From positions 1 to 29,599 of the forward strand of contig JAUCBJ010008576.1 of assembly GCA_032718475.1 (NCBI GenBank): a DNA stretch of 29,599 bases, in the 5' to 3' direction. Below, piece after piece: positions 22,601-29,599 of this stretch. How positions within the stretch are numbered: the stretch's first letter is position 1; each line of letters starts with the position of its first letter. The translations under genes and the position numbers were made by a program. This stretch comes from Nemertoderma westbladi (lineage: Eukaryota > Xenacoelomorpha > Nemertodermatida > Nemertodermatidae). The notes below the pieces were generated by a model. That model was not told the DNA's origin. It searched no databases and saw only the letters and a list, made by a program, of their open reading frames with translations.

Positions 22601-23781
22601 GCTGCTATTAATGCAGCCAATGATAGTAGGAAATCTACAGGATTTGTCTTCACTTTAAATTGAAATAAGTTCTTGAACTTTCGCAGGCAGAATGTGTGAT
22701 GCAGAATCATTGCGACCTCTTCCTGCAAATGGATAGGGAGATATTGATAATAATATATATTTATTTATATAGCGCCTTTCTAGGCATGTTTCAAGGCGCT
22801 TTTGAATAAAAATTTACAATACGGTAAAAATTTCAGTAAAAACATATTGGAACATAAAAACATTTTATATAATGAGTTAAACAGACGCATCGGCATAATG
22901 GTACTCGCGTTGAAATAAAACAGTTTTCAGTTTGGTTTTAAAATTGTCAATGTAGTGGCTGATCGCTCGTCATAGGTGAGGCGGTGAGTGAGTTCCAAAC
23001 ACGAGGCCCGGCAGTGGAGAAGGCGCGTCTACCATAGTTCTCTACTAGCGAGTACCGAGGGATTACCAAAATATTACCAGCGATCGAACGTAATTCTCTA
23101 CCGGGTGTGTATGGCGTCTATAAGTCGCTGAGATAGTGCGGTGACAAGCCACTCAGTCGCTGAGATAGTGCGGTGCCAAGCCATTCAAACTCTTATAACA
23201 CAACATTGCCAGTTTAAATTACCCTCGTCTATTAATAGGGAACCAATGAAGTTGTTTTAGAACGGGAGTTATGTGTTCTCGCTTTTAGACACTTTCTCGT
23301 CATATATTTGACAGGCAATCCATAATAAAGCTAATTATTATTATCCTATATATTACCTAACGATATTACGTAGTTTTTGTTAAACGCAAAGAAACGTATG
23401 TAACAAAACAAAGAAAGGTACCTTTTAATATCATATCAGCTGTGAGCTGACCTTTGACCTTTACATCAATTCTGTATTTGTGGCTATAGTAGATTATTTG
23501 ATGTTTAGACCAGGTTGGAGCGTTGCGCTGCCCGTTCTGCACCCATGGTTGCGGGTCCGGTTGCGTGGCCGACGGATCTTTCATCGGGAAAGTCGACGAA
23601 CCATTGGAACTGGTTCTCGATAGCATCAAACACGAGTTGCACGACGCCCTCGCCTACCTGGGGGAAGTTCGGAAGCCCTTGAATGGTGACCCCGGTACGG
23701 AAACTCTGTTGTCGTTGGATGGCGGGGGTATACGGGGATTAATTCTGGTTCAAGTGTTGTACGCCTTGGAGAAGGTTACAG
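4605..23781 (+). CDS. PLA2G6: Calcium-independent phospholipase A2 (iPLA2-beta/PLA2G6-type), internal exons; partial gene
   Basis: Six exons join in consistent phase: 4605-4657, 4924-5083, 5224-5309, 16343-16579, 22160-22298 and 23521-23781. Together they give about 312 codons with no stop. The first five encode ankyrin repeats (for example DGYNSLHAAV, GDTPLHVAIRERRLD, ETPLHTAVQ). The last leads through a Cys-rich linker (LRCPFCTHGCGSGC) into LLSLDGGGIRGLI, the oxyanion/nucleotide-binding loop that opens patatin-like phospholipase domains. The order and spacing match PLA2G6, which hydrolyses sn-2 acyl chains of glycerophospholipids using a Ser-Asp dyad and acts in membrane remodelling and mitochondrial lipid repair. 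The GxSxG nucleophile exon is absent up to 29599, and the N-terminal exons are not visible, so both ends are off-window or beyond recognition. Three introns hold large minisatellites and two hold antisense intronless genes. No disabling change was seen. Confidence 0.9.
4924..5083 (+). CDS. PLA2G6: PLA2G6 exon: ankyrin repeat
   Basis: Acceptor ATTTTGCAG and donor AAGG|GTAAGT. It encodes EVVECLSRHAAKLINSLN followed by the ankyrin core DGYNSLHAAVSFDNDVCLEA, ending one base into a Gly codon. The next exon supplies the other two bases. Confidence 0.85.
5224..5309 (+). CDS. PLA2G6: PLA2G6 exon: ankyrin repeat
   Basis: Acceptor TTGTACAG and donor AAT|GTAAGT. It completes the split Gly and encodes LQPVHMATVENKLKCLDV plus ILKHLPNAVN, an ankyrin repeat. 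It ends in phase 0, and the following intron is 11 kb. Confidence 0.85.
5477..5491 (+). repeat. Poly-C tract (C15)
   Basis: A run of fifteen C followed by TCCCCC, in the intron after the third recognised exon. Confidence 0.9.
5550..5620 (+). repeat. Second copy of a dispersed repeat carrying an unexpanded minisatellite seed
   Basis: AATCAAATGCTACGAAATTT and the following bases match 2276-2314 with about four differences. They are followed by TTCTTATTAGTGGCGGGAT, which aligns with the first unit of the 2324-4364 array (TTCTTACTACTGGCCGTAG). Here the unit is present once, with no tandem expansion. Confidence 0.65.
5810..13343. repeat. 36-bp minisatellite array, about 209 units, with higher-order repeats
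   Basis: The unit contains CTGCTACCCGAAGGTAGGGG followed by TGGGCGCTAC and a variable hexamer, mostly AGCTAT, TCCTTT or TCCTAT. The 36-base period is a multiple of three and the unit lacks stops in several frames. Long open frames therefore arise on both strands: up to 2202 codons on +, with GVGATPFCYPKV or GRYSYLLPEGRG repeats, and up to 461 codons on - with SSAHPYLRVADR repeats. Two single-base length changes, near 11762 and 12732, swap one + frame for another. A real protein would not tolerate that swap, and there is no non-repetitive coding flank, so I treat these frames as artefacts. The AGCTAT type dominates the left edge, a TTGCTACCC subtype dominates after about 11.8 kb, and the middle holds kilobase-scale higher-order copies. 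Each unit includes the perfect hairpin CTACC-CGAA-GGTAG. Confidence 0.97.
13344..13813. other. Non-coding intron sequence downstream of the antisense PLAT gene
   Basis: AT-rich, with one G-rich patch (TTTGGGGGTGGGGGTGG near 13672). No exon, repeat array or consensus AATAAA on the - strand was recognised here, so the 3' end of the antisense gene is not defined. Confidence 0.45.
13814..15052 (-). CDS. Intronless polycystin-1-like membrane protein: TM-PLAT-TM-TM with proline-rich cytoplasmic tail
   Basis: A single 412-codon frame with no interruption. A hydrophobic segment (about residues 28-50) precedes a PLAT/LH2 domain (about 75-187). The domain shows YYVIWVQSMLGTQGTVSVAF, HGGVDSFIF, PSLGD, SASWYCGEIVIMDQDTGK and a final FDVNRKI. 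Two more membrane spans follow (about 237-257 and 286-308), the second ending in the basic SHRRSRLR. The tail (335-375) is polyproline-rich and ends basic. TM1-PLAT-linker-TM2-TM3 is the order found in polycystin-1 and PKD1-like proteins. Those carry large GAIN/REJ ectodomains before it and an ion-channel-like six-span region after it; both are missing here. PLAT domains usually bind lipids or proteins near membranes. The frame stays open for about 38 codons upstream of the Met, with no other Met, so an upstream exon cannot be excluded. It lies antisense inside a PLA2G6 intron. Confidence 0.8.
   Translation of the reverse strand: MVLIVLTDYLQGVADYLIPPLISNKPLVLINWTAAMVAMIMVSMVVGALVNDHYRLRACQTHFLTDIDYDSSSAYYVIWVQSMLGTQGTVSVAFTGTDQDSPQMYLTRPAWTEALAHGGVDSFIFQDMRIPSLGDVVSVTCMVCKGGGKRRRKWYELPRSASWYCGEIVIMDQDTGKSWRFDVNRKITNNKSASIQAESIRFNKYHCYLHSRWHLIRNMHIVASCFGLYPWSPQTCLTRVCLLGLVVVFTATASAIAINKQPVDEWVTGFDNQVFHFRNSDVPFGYVFYGPIIALFVSLVVVWVENMAILSHRRSRLRNNQLSYRGDDSEFIPVPLAPHPPPAMDGPPPAPATATPPPPPPPPPPQDVIPPPVPIGMKPMHMYEAGTPGAPPPKGKVTDTRRVRKAAQKRNR
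15053..15658. other. AT-rich non-coding sequence upstream of the antisense PLAT gene
   Basis: No coding similarity. A TATAAATA on the - strand near 15384-15391 could be a promoter element, but it is about 330 bases from the start codon and unsupported otherwise. Confidence 0.4.
15659..16062. mobile_element. Non-autonomous hAT-like element (MITE), about 404 bp
   Basis: The ends are inverted repeats: TAGTGTTTAAACGGGAT at 15659-15675 against ATCCCGTTTAAACATTA at 16046-16062, 17 bases with one mismatch. They fit the YARNG start of hAT termini. Flanking octamers acttatgg (15651-15658) and acttattc (16063-16070) share six of eight bases, as expected for a decayed 8-bp hAT target duplication. Subterminal regions are full of GGGATCCCGATCCCG-type palindromic repeats. 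No transposase is encoded, and the open frame on its right arm with RDRDRE-like residues is a by-product of these repeats. Confidence 0.75.
16071..16128 (+). repeat. 29-bp direct tandem duplication
   Basis: Two identical 29-base copies starting TAGAGGATACCGAACGGTTG, at 16071-16099 and 16100-16128, immediately beside the MITE's right target duplication. Confidence 0.9.
16343..16579 (+). CDS. PLA2G6: PLA2G6 exon: two to three ankyrin repeats
   Basis: Acceptor TTGTTTTTTAG and donor CAG|GTAACT. Exactly 79 codons, phase 0 on both sides. The residues include SPDVVRGFLPLHHV, LLYLVERGALLQAVN, FGDTPLHVAIRERRLDCVL, ADPNARNKS and ETPLHTAVQ, with typical ankyrin TPLHxA cores. It matches the PLA2G6 stretch just before the last ankyrin unit. 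Confidence 0.92.
16620..21850. repeat. 40-bp minisatellite array, about 130 units, with a 366-bp higher-order repeat
   Basis: The unit starts AAAGTGAGTTGTAATCGGCC and continues with TTCAAGATGTCTCCAACTCC. It begins 40 bases after the donor of the preceding exon. Most units contain GTGAGT preceded by AAA or AAG, resembling a 5' splice site. Between about 17.99 and 19.88 kb a nine-unit block (366 bp) is repeated in tandem: the marker CCAAGACGTGAG recurs with AAG at 18058, 18424, 18790, 19156 and 19522. Adjacent units form CAACTC-CAAAGT-GAGTTG hairpins. No coding potential is claimed. Confidence 0.96.
21851..22159. other. AT-rich 3' part of intron with acceptor tract
   Basis: No gene. A near-perfect palindrome ACCCCATCATGGGGT sits near 22018-22032. 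A T-rich tract ending TTGTTTCAG (22151-22159) is the acceptor for the next exon. Confidence 0.6.
22160..22298 (+). CDS. PLA2G6: PLA2G6 exon: last ankyrin repeat
   Basis: Acceptor TTGTTTCAG. It encodes SDNVHCLRAMLAFHADIEAK and then TAMGCTARHLAATLGSKT with HFELLYNL, ending one base into a Gly codon at donor G|GTATAT, which is weak but usable. It continues the TAVQ of the previous exon as a normal ankyrin helix pair. Confidence 0.9.
22299..22745. other. Intron sequence, nothing recognised
   Basis: AT-rich at the start, then a more GC-balanced block (22466-22660) with only short open frames. No family similarity recognised, and no tRNA-like fold identified by eye. Confidence 0.4.
22746..23345. 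repeat. Old interspersed repeat (TATATAGCGCCTTTC-type)
   Basis: The stretch opens with ATTTATTTATATAGCGCC and CAAGGCGCTTTTG. It continues with a block containing GAGTGAGTTCCAAACACG and AGAAGGCGCG, and then AGGGAACCAATGAAGTTG and GGGAGTTATGTG. From memory, this layout is the signature of a dispersed repeat found in many marine invertebrates and fish; I cannot name the family. It contains an internal near-identical 32-bp duplication at 23123-23154 and 23155-23186. Confidence 0.55.
23521..23781 (+). CDS. PLA2G6: PLA2G6 exon: linker and start of patatin-like catalytic domain
   Basis: The acceptor is taken as TTGGAG|CG because this alone keeps phase with the previous exon (GLY split, then ALRCPFCTHG). 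An AG seven bases upstream would shift the frame into stops. The exon runs from the Cys-rich segment through an acidic helix (EPLELVLDSIKHELHDALAY) to LLSLDGGGIRGLILVQ and ends YALEKVTG at donor ACAG|GTTAGT. That donor coincides with the conserved PLA2G6 exon boundary. Its last 25 bases are the template of the tandem array that follows. Confidence 0.92.
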
Positions 23782-26700
23782 GTTAGTGTTGTACGCCCTG
23801 GAGAAGGTTACAGGTTAGTGTTGTACGCTCTGGAGAAGGTTACAGGTTAGTGTTGTACGCTCTGGAGAAGGTTACAGGTTAGTGTTGTACGCCCTGGAGA
23901 AGGTTACAGGTTAGTGCTGTACGCCCTGGAGAAGGTTACAGGCTAGTGCTGTACGCCTTGGAGAAGGTTACAGGTTAGTGTTGTACGCTCTGTAGAAGGT
24001 TACAGGTTAGTGCTGTACGCCCTGGAGAAGGTTACAGGTTAGTGCTGTACGCCCTGGAGAAGGTTTCAGGTTAGTGCTGTACGCCCTGGAGAAGGTTACA
24101 GGTTAGTGCTGTACGCCCTGGAGAAGGTTACAGGCTAGTGCTGTACGCCTTGGAGAAGGTTACAGGTTAGTGTTGTACGCTCTGTAGAAGGTTACAGGTT
24201 AGTGCTGTACTCCCTGGATAAGGTTACAGGTTAGTGCTGTACGCCCTGGAGAAGGTTACAGGTTAGTGTTGTACGCTCTGTAGAAGGTTACAGGTTAGTG
24301 TTGTACGCCCTGGAGAAGGTTACAGGTTAGTGCTGTACGCCCTGGAGAAGGTTACAGGCTAGTGCTGTACGCCTTGGAGAAGGTTACAGGTTAGTGTTGT
24401 ACGCTCTGGAGAAGGTTACCGGTTAGTTTTGTACGCTCTGGAGAAGGTTACAGGTTAGTGTTGTACGCCCTGGAGAAGGTTACAGGTTAGTGCTGTACGC
24501 CCTGGAGAAGGTTACAGGCTAGTGCTGTACGCCCTGGAGAAGGTTACAGGTTAGTGTTGTACGCTCTGTAGAAGGTTACAGGTTAGTGCTGTACGCCTTG
24601 GAGAAGGTTACAGGTTAGTGTTGTACGCTCTGTAGAAGGTTACAGGTTAGTGCTGTACGCCCTGGAGAAGGTTACAGGCTAGTGCTGTACGCCTTGGAGA
24701 AGGTTACAGGTTAGTGTTGTACGCTCTGGAGAAGGTTACAGGTTAGTGTTGTACGCTCTGGAGAAGGTTACAGGTTAGTGTTGTACGCTCTGGAGAAGGT
24801 CACAGGTTAGTGTTGTATGCCCTGGATAAGGTTACAGGTTAGTGCTGTACTCCCTGGATAAGGTTACAGGTTAGTGTTGTACGCTCTGGAGAAGGTTACA
24901 GGTTAGTGTTGTACGCTCTGGAGAAGGTCACAGGTTAGTGTTGTACGCCCTGGAGAAGGTTACAGGTTAGTGTTGTACGCCTTGGAGAAGGTTACAGGTT
25001 AGTGCTGTACGCTCTGGAGAATGTTACAGGTTAGTGCTGTACGCCCTGGAAAAGGTTACAGGTTAGTGCTGTACGCCTTGGAGAAGGTTACAGGTTAGTG
25101 CTGTACGCCCTCGAGAAGGTTACAGATTAGTGTTGTCGTACGCCCTGGATAAGGTTACAGGGTAGTGCTGTACTCCCTGGATAAGGTTACAGGTTAGTGC
25201 TGTACGCTCTGGAGAAGGTTACAGGTTAGTGCTGTACGCCCTGGAGAAGGTTACAGGTTAGCGTTGTACGCCCTGGAGAAGGTTACAGGTTAGTGTTGTA
25301 CGCCCTGGAGAAGGTTACAGGTTAGTGCTGTACGCCCTGGAGAAGGTTACAGGTTAGTGCTGTACTCCCGGGATAAGGTTACAGGTTAGTACTGTACGAC
25401 CTGGAGAAGGTTACAGGTTAGTGTTGTACGCCCTGGAGAAGGTTACAGATTAGTGCTGTACGCCCTGGAGAAGGTTACAGGTTAGTGCTGTACGCCATAG
25501 AGAAGGTTACAGGTTAGTGCTGTACGCCCTCGAGAAGGTTACAGATTAGTGAGGCTGTACGCCCTCAAGAACGTTATGTTAGTGCTGTACGCCCTGGAGA
25601 AGGTTACAGGTTAGTGCTGTACGTTTAAGAGAAGGTTACACGTTAGTGCTGTACGCCCTGGAGAAGGTTACAGGTTAGTGCTGTACGCCCTGGAGAAGGT
25701 TACAGGTTAGTGCTGTACTCCCTGGAGAAGGTTACAGGTTAGTGCTGTACGCCCTGGAGAAGGTTACAGGTTAGTGCTGTACGCCCTGGAGAAGGTTACA
25801 GGTTAGTGATGTACGTCCTGGAGAAGGTTACAGGTTAGTGCTGTACTCCCTGGAGAAGGTTACAGGTTAGTGCTGTACGCCCTGGAGAAGGTTACAGGTT
25901 AGTGCTTACGCCCTGGAGTTAGTTACAGGTTAGTGTTGTACGCCCTGGAGAAGGTTACAGATTAGTGAGGCTGTACGCCCTCAAGAAGGTTATGTTAGTG
26001 CTGTGCGCCCTGGAGAAGGTTACAGGTTAGTGCTGTACGCCATGGAGAAGGTTACAGGTTAGTGCTGTACGCCCTGGAGAAGGTTACAGGTTAGTGCTGT
26101 ACGCCCTGGAGAAGGTTACAGGTTAGTGCTGTACGCCCTGGCTATGGTTGCAGGTCAGTGCTGTACGCCCTGGAGAAGGTTACAGGTTAGTGATGTACGC
26201 CCTGGAGACGATTACAGGTTAGTGCTGTACGCCCTGGAGAAGGTTACAGGTTAGTGCTGTACGCCTTGGAGAAGGTTACAGGTTAGTGCTGTACGCCCTG
26301 GAGAGGGTTACAGGTTAGTGCTGTACGCCTTGGAGAAGGTTACAGGTTAGTGCTGTACGCCCTGGCTAAGGCTACAGGTTAGTGCTGTACGCCCTGGAGA
26401 AGGTTACAGGTTAGTGATGTACGCCCTAGAGAAGGTTAGAGGTTAGTGCTGTACGCCCTGGAGAAGGTTACAGGTTAGTGTTGTACGCCCTGGAGAAGGT
26501 TACAGTTTAGTGCTGTACTCCCTGGATAAGGTTACAGGTTAGTGCTGTACGCTCTGGAAAAGGTTACAGGTTAGTGCTGTTGCTGTACGCTCTGGAGAAG
26601 GTTACAGGTTAGTGCTGTACGCCCTGGAGAAGGTTACAGGTTAGTGTTGTACGGCCTGGAGAAGGTTACAGGTTAGTGAGGCTGTACGCCCTCAAGAAGG

Positions 26701-27277
26701 TTATGTTAGTGTTGTACGCCCTGGAGAAGGTTACAGGTTAGTGCTGTACGCCCTGAAGAAGGTTACAGGTTAGTGTTGTACGCCCTGGAGAAGGTTACAG
26801 GTTAGTGTTGTACGCCCTGGAGAAGGTTACAGGTTAGTGCTGTACGCCCTGAAGAAGGTTACAGGTTAGTGTTGTACGCCCTGGAGAAGGTTACAGGTTA
26901 GTGTTGTACGCCCTGGAGAAGGTTACAGGTTAGTGTTGTACGCCCTGGAGAAGGTTACAGGTTAGTGCTGTACGCCCTAGAGAAAGTTACAGGTTAGTGA
27001 TGTACGCCCTCGAGAAGGTTACAGGTTAGTGTTGTACGCCCTGGAGAAGGTTACAGGTTAGTGAGGCTGTACGCCCTGGAGAAGGTTACAGGTTAGTGCT
27101 GTACGCCCTGGAGAAGGTTACAGTTTAGTGCTGTACGCCCTGGAGAAGGTTACAGATTAGTGAGGCTGTACGCTCTCAAGAAGGTTATGTTAGTGCTGTA
27201 CGCCCTGGGGAAGGTTACAGATTAGTGAGGATGTACGCCCTCAAGAAGGTTACAGGTTAGTGTTGTACGCCCTGGAG
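23782..27277. repeat. 32-bp minisatellite derived from an exon end plus its splice donor, about 109 units
   Basis: Each unit is GTTAGTG (intron bases 1-7) followed by TTGTACGCCTTGGAGAAG and GTTACAG, which copies exon bases 23757-23781. Variants swap TTG/CTG and CCT/CTC/CTT. A 33-base variant with GAGGCTGTACGCCCTCAAG recurs (near 25551, 25964, 26676, 27161 and 27224). Every full unit regenerates ACAG|GTTAGTG. Reading past the first donor gives GGT TAG, so only the first donor can yield full-length protein. Confidence 0.97.
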
Positions 27278-28114
27278 ATATATTTGGTGCTTGTGAAATT
27301 TTTTTTTGTTTTCTACAATTGGTTGCTTGTCCAGGAGTGGGAGTGGGAGAGGGTGGCAATAGTCTGGGGCAATTAATAATTGTTCCATTATTATTATATA
27401 ATCAAAATCATAAAATTTTAACCATTTTATCATTAACATCAGTGTATATTACGCATACTACTACGATCGGCAGTAGTATTATTACGCACGCTTACTTATT
27501 AGTCGGGTAGAGAGAATTTAGGTAGAATCTACTAAGTAATGTTTACTACTATGTAAAGGCAATGCTAATCATATGAATGACATTGATGTGATTTCGTGCT
27601 GCGGATAAAGTTTTTACTCAAATCGTTACATTATTTCACTGGTTTTAACGTTGACTTTTTATTAATCACTTTACACTTAAATCTGGTGATATTATCGCCG
27701 TAGAGTATTTGTAAGTAAGTTAGTAAGTAAAGAAATATTATCACCGTATGTGTCAACTGTTTCAATTCATGAAAAAATTACATTAGAACTCGCCTTCCTC
27801 AACCACGTTCATACAGAAAGAAGCAATGGAATCAGATATACTATAACTTATGTAATTTACTCATAACCTGCAGGTTTCTGCTTCCTTCCATCAATAATCA
27901 CATCCCCCTAATTATTCATCACTCTCTTTATCGAAATATATTACATATATTACAGTACAGTGCTATTCTCTATTGCATCACCTTCAGCGTTGGATTTTAA
28001 AACTTCTGTAATATTGTAAAGTAACGCTAGGAATAAATAGTTTAATACAGTATAATAAAGCAGTTATAGTGTTTTTTTGTCCGATAGGATCAGCACTTAA
28101 ATGGGTGACGGTAT
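27278..28114. other. AT-rich non-coding region; probable 3' flank of the antisense cathepsin gene
   Basis: No exon recognised. In particular, no GTSTG-type lipase sequence appears on the + strand. On the - strand, ATTAAA (28046-28041) lies about 70 bases after the cathepsin stop and AATAAA (27663-27658) about 450 bases after it; either could be a polyadenylation signal. Confidence 0.4.
28041..28046 (-). terminator. Candidate poly(A) signal ATTAAA for the cathepsin D-like gene
   Basis: ATTAAA on the - strand, about 70 bases past the stop codon. A canonical AATAAA is further away at 27663-27658. Chosen only by proximity; neither is supported by anything else. Confidence 0.3.
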
Positions 28115-29290
28115 TTATATATCGATGGTAACGCCGTTCTTCGCATCAGCAAATCCAACACGATTGTTACCGAGATCGAAGACTGTGTAATACTTTCCCA
28201 GAAACACGTCACCCAAGATCCAGAGTGGCCCCATGGGTGGGGGGATGTCCATTCCGATAAACCCAGACAGACAGATAGTCTGTCCCATCTGGCTGACCTG
28301 TAAGACGTAGTCTTCCCCTGTCAGGTTTAACATTGTACCAGCGATCTGGAATGTGATCACTGGTAGACTGGGGATTTTTGCACAATCTACTGAATATTCT
28401 CCAGCTGCCATCGGTTTTGCACCGATAGCAACGTTCATTGCATTGACCTCATCCTTGGGACCGGCTATGAGACTGGTACCCGTGTCGGCTATCGCATTAC
28501 ATCCCCCTTGACAATATTTCGCGACAAGGCCAACCTTAACTCCATCCATCTTAAACTGCCAGTAGGCCTGCCTCGTCACATTCACGTAATGGAAGTCCCC
28601 TGTGTAGTACTTGGGGTCGGTGCCTCCTAACATTAATTCTCCTCCCGGTTTTGCGTTTGGTTTTCGGTTCAGATAGAATGAGAACACTGGTTTATCCACA
28701 GCCTTTTGTTTTACAGCGTTCTGGAACACCGGCGTTACTTGGTCTACAGCTATTGTCGGATATCCCATTCCCAAAAGACCATCGAACTTCGCCGCAATGA
28801 AAGTGGATCCTGGTTCAGACGTTGCTTCTCCGAACGTCTGATTGGTTACAACTGTTGCTGCTATGGCAACCGTGTCGGTACTGAGAAAGCCTTTCATACT
28901 TCCGGTTCCGTATTTGATTGCGATGGTCCGACCGTCTGGTCTGTATGTAGACGATTTACTGCTGTCGTACTTGTTATGTAGCAGACAGGCGATATCGGTA
29001 ATCGGACACTTCTTGCTTGGAACCCAGAGATTGGACGATCCGGTATCAAAGACCACGTTGAATGGCTGCGGCGGCGTTCCTATGGTGATGGGTCCATAGT
29101 ACTGGGCGTCCATATAGTTAGTGAGGGGTTCTGGGCCTTTGAATGCATCCTCGTAGGCAGACGGGTTGACGCCTTTCCTCAGTAAATGGTGTCGGATACT
29201 CTCAACCTTGAACAGCGGGATGCGGTGCAAAGCTACAGAGCTGCAGATTACTGAGCACAGAATTAGAGCGCTTAATACGGATTGGTACAT
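28115..29290 (-). CDS. CTSD: Cathepsin D-like aspartic protease, intronless, complete
   Basis: A 391-codon frame with a signal peptide (about 1-20, ending SSVA) and a propeptide starting [16 protein letters not shown]. The two catalytic aspartates are in FDTGSSNLW (Asp82) and ADTGTSL (Asp269), and the flap Tyr127 is in KYGTGS. Three N-glycosylation sequons are at 150 (NQT), 237 (NVT) and 322 (NLT). The run [20 protein letters not shown] and the C-terminal [18 protein letters not shown] are diagnostic of cathepsin D rather than pepsins. Length is normal for the family, which degrades proteins in lysosomes as a pepstatin-type A1 endopeptidase. Known animal cathepsin D genes usually have several introns; this one has none, yet every catalytic residue is intact, so a functional retrogene is likely. 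It is antisense to PLA2G6, downstream of the last visible exon. No convincing TATA box at the right distance was seen. Confidence 0.93.
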   Translation of the reverse strand: MYQSVLSALILCSVICSSVALHRIPLFKVESIRHHLLRKGVNPSAYEDAFKGPEPLTNYMDAQYYGPITIGTPPQPFNVVFDTGSSNLWVPSKKCPITDIACLLHNKYDSSKSSTYRPDGRTIAIKYGTGSMKGFLSTDTVAIAATVVTNQTFGEATSEPGSTFIAAKFDGLLGMGYPTIAVDQVTPVFQNAVKQKAVDKPVFSFYLNRKPNAKPGGELMLGGTDPKYYTGDFHYVNVTRQAYWQFKMDGVKVGLVAKYCQGGCNAIADTGTSLIAGPKDEVNAMNVAIGAKPMAAGEYSVDCAKIPSLPVITFQIAGTMLNLTGEDYVLQVSQMGQTICLSGFIGMDIPPPMGPLWILGDVFLGKYYTVFDLGNNRVGFADAKNGVTIDI

Positions 29291-29599
29291 TCTAGCGGCT
29301 ATTTATTATTTTATATTCCTATCCAAAAATATGTTTAAAATAAAATGTTTGTCTCAAAAATAGGAATTAATGTAAGGTTTACCTTAAATATTTGTGATAA
29401 TATCTAAAATGATGTTGTTGTAGATATAGACAATTTTGGTGACCAGTAAACCTAAAAACAGTCATATTGACTTTGCGTGCTGTTCTTGTTTTATTATCGT
29501 TTTAGTTTTATTGATTGACGGTCGAGTATTTGTATAAGATAATATGCATTACTGTAGTATTATTTGTATAATGACCACTGGTCAAGGAGGGTTAAAGTG
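29291..29599. other. AT-rich flank of the cathepsin gene
   Basis: Presumed 5' region of the - strand cathepsin gene. No exon of either gene recognised. A TATAAAAT on the - strand (29315-29308) is too close to the start codon to place a normal transcription start upstream of it. Confidence 0.4.

Noticed and set aside
22466-22740. Possible extra exon with acceptor CTTTCGCAG (about 22685)
   Set aside because: It reaches a stop after about 16 codons, has no phospholipase similarity, and the exons on either side already join in phase without it.
27319-27510. Open frame after a plausible acceptor (TTGTCCAG, about 27332) in the phase needed to continue PLA2G6
   Set aside because: The residues (GVGVGEGGNSLGQLIIV...) do not resemble the expected lipase segment with GTSTG, and the frame soon stops. 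At most a cryptic terminal exon.
29300-29320. TATAAAAT on the - strand as cathepsin TATA box
   Set aside because: It is only about 18-25 bases before the start codon, which would place transcription start inside the coding region.

Overview
This is animal nuclear DNA, most likely from a marine invertebrate. A mollusc or other lophotrochozoan fits the dispersed-repeat style, but that placement is weak. The gene content is metazoan, with spliced exons on the + strand and two intronless genes on the - strand. There is no bacterial or viral gene organisation. About 62% of the window (roughly 18.3 of 29.6 kb) is tandem minisatellite DNA.

The backbone is part of one spliced + strand gene, a PLA2G6-type calcium-independent phospholipase A2. 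Six phase-compatible exons (4605-4657, 4924-5083, 5224-5309, 16343-16579, 22160-22298, 23521-23781) encode the ankyrin-repeat region and the start of the patatin-like catalytic domain, up to the GGGIRG motif. The 5' exons and the catalytic exons carrying GxSxG are not seen and should lie outside the window. Its introns are swollen by three minisatellites: a 36-bp array (5810-13343), a 40-bp array (16620-21850) and a 32-bp array (23782-27277). A fourth array of 30/17-bp units (2324-4364) lies upstream of the first recognised exon.

Two intact intronless genes lie antisense to PLA2G6. At 13814-15052 is a 412-residue membrane protein with TM-PLAT-TM-TM architecture and a proline-rich tail, resembling an isolated middle part of polycystin-1. 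At 28115-29290 is a 391-residue cathepsin D-like aspartic protease. At the left, 526-1385 (- strand) is a frameshifted, intronless copy of the N-terminal third of the DEAD-box helicase DDX1. A 404-bp hAT-like MITE with a near-matching 8-bp target duplication lies at 15659-16062, and an older interspersed repeat at 22746-23345.

The most notable structure is the 32-bp array. Its unit is the last 25 bases of the preceding PLA2G6 exon plus the first 7 bases of the intron, so a 5' splice donor has been copied about 109 times. The 36-bp and 40-bp arrays in other introns of the same gene also carry a donor-like motif in every or most units, in the sense orientation. Most array units can also form a short hairpin. 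I propose, as inference only, that these are arrays of U1 snRNP binding sites.
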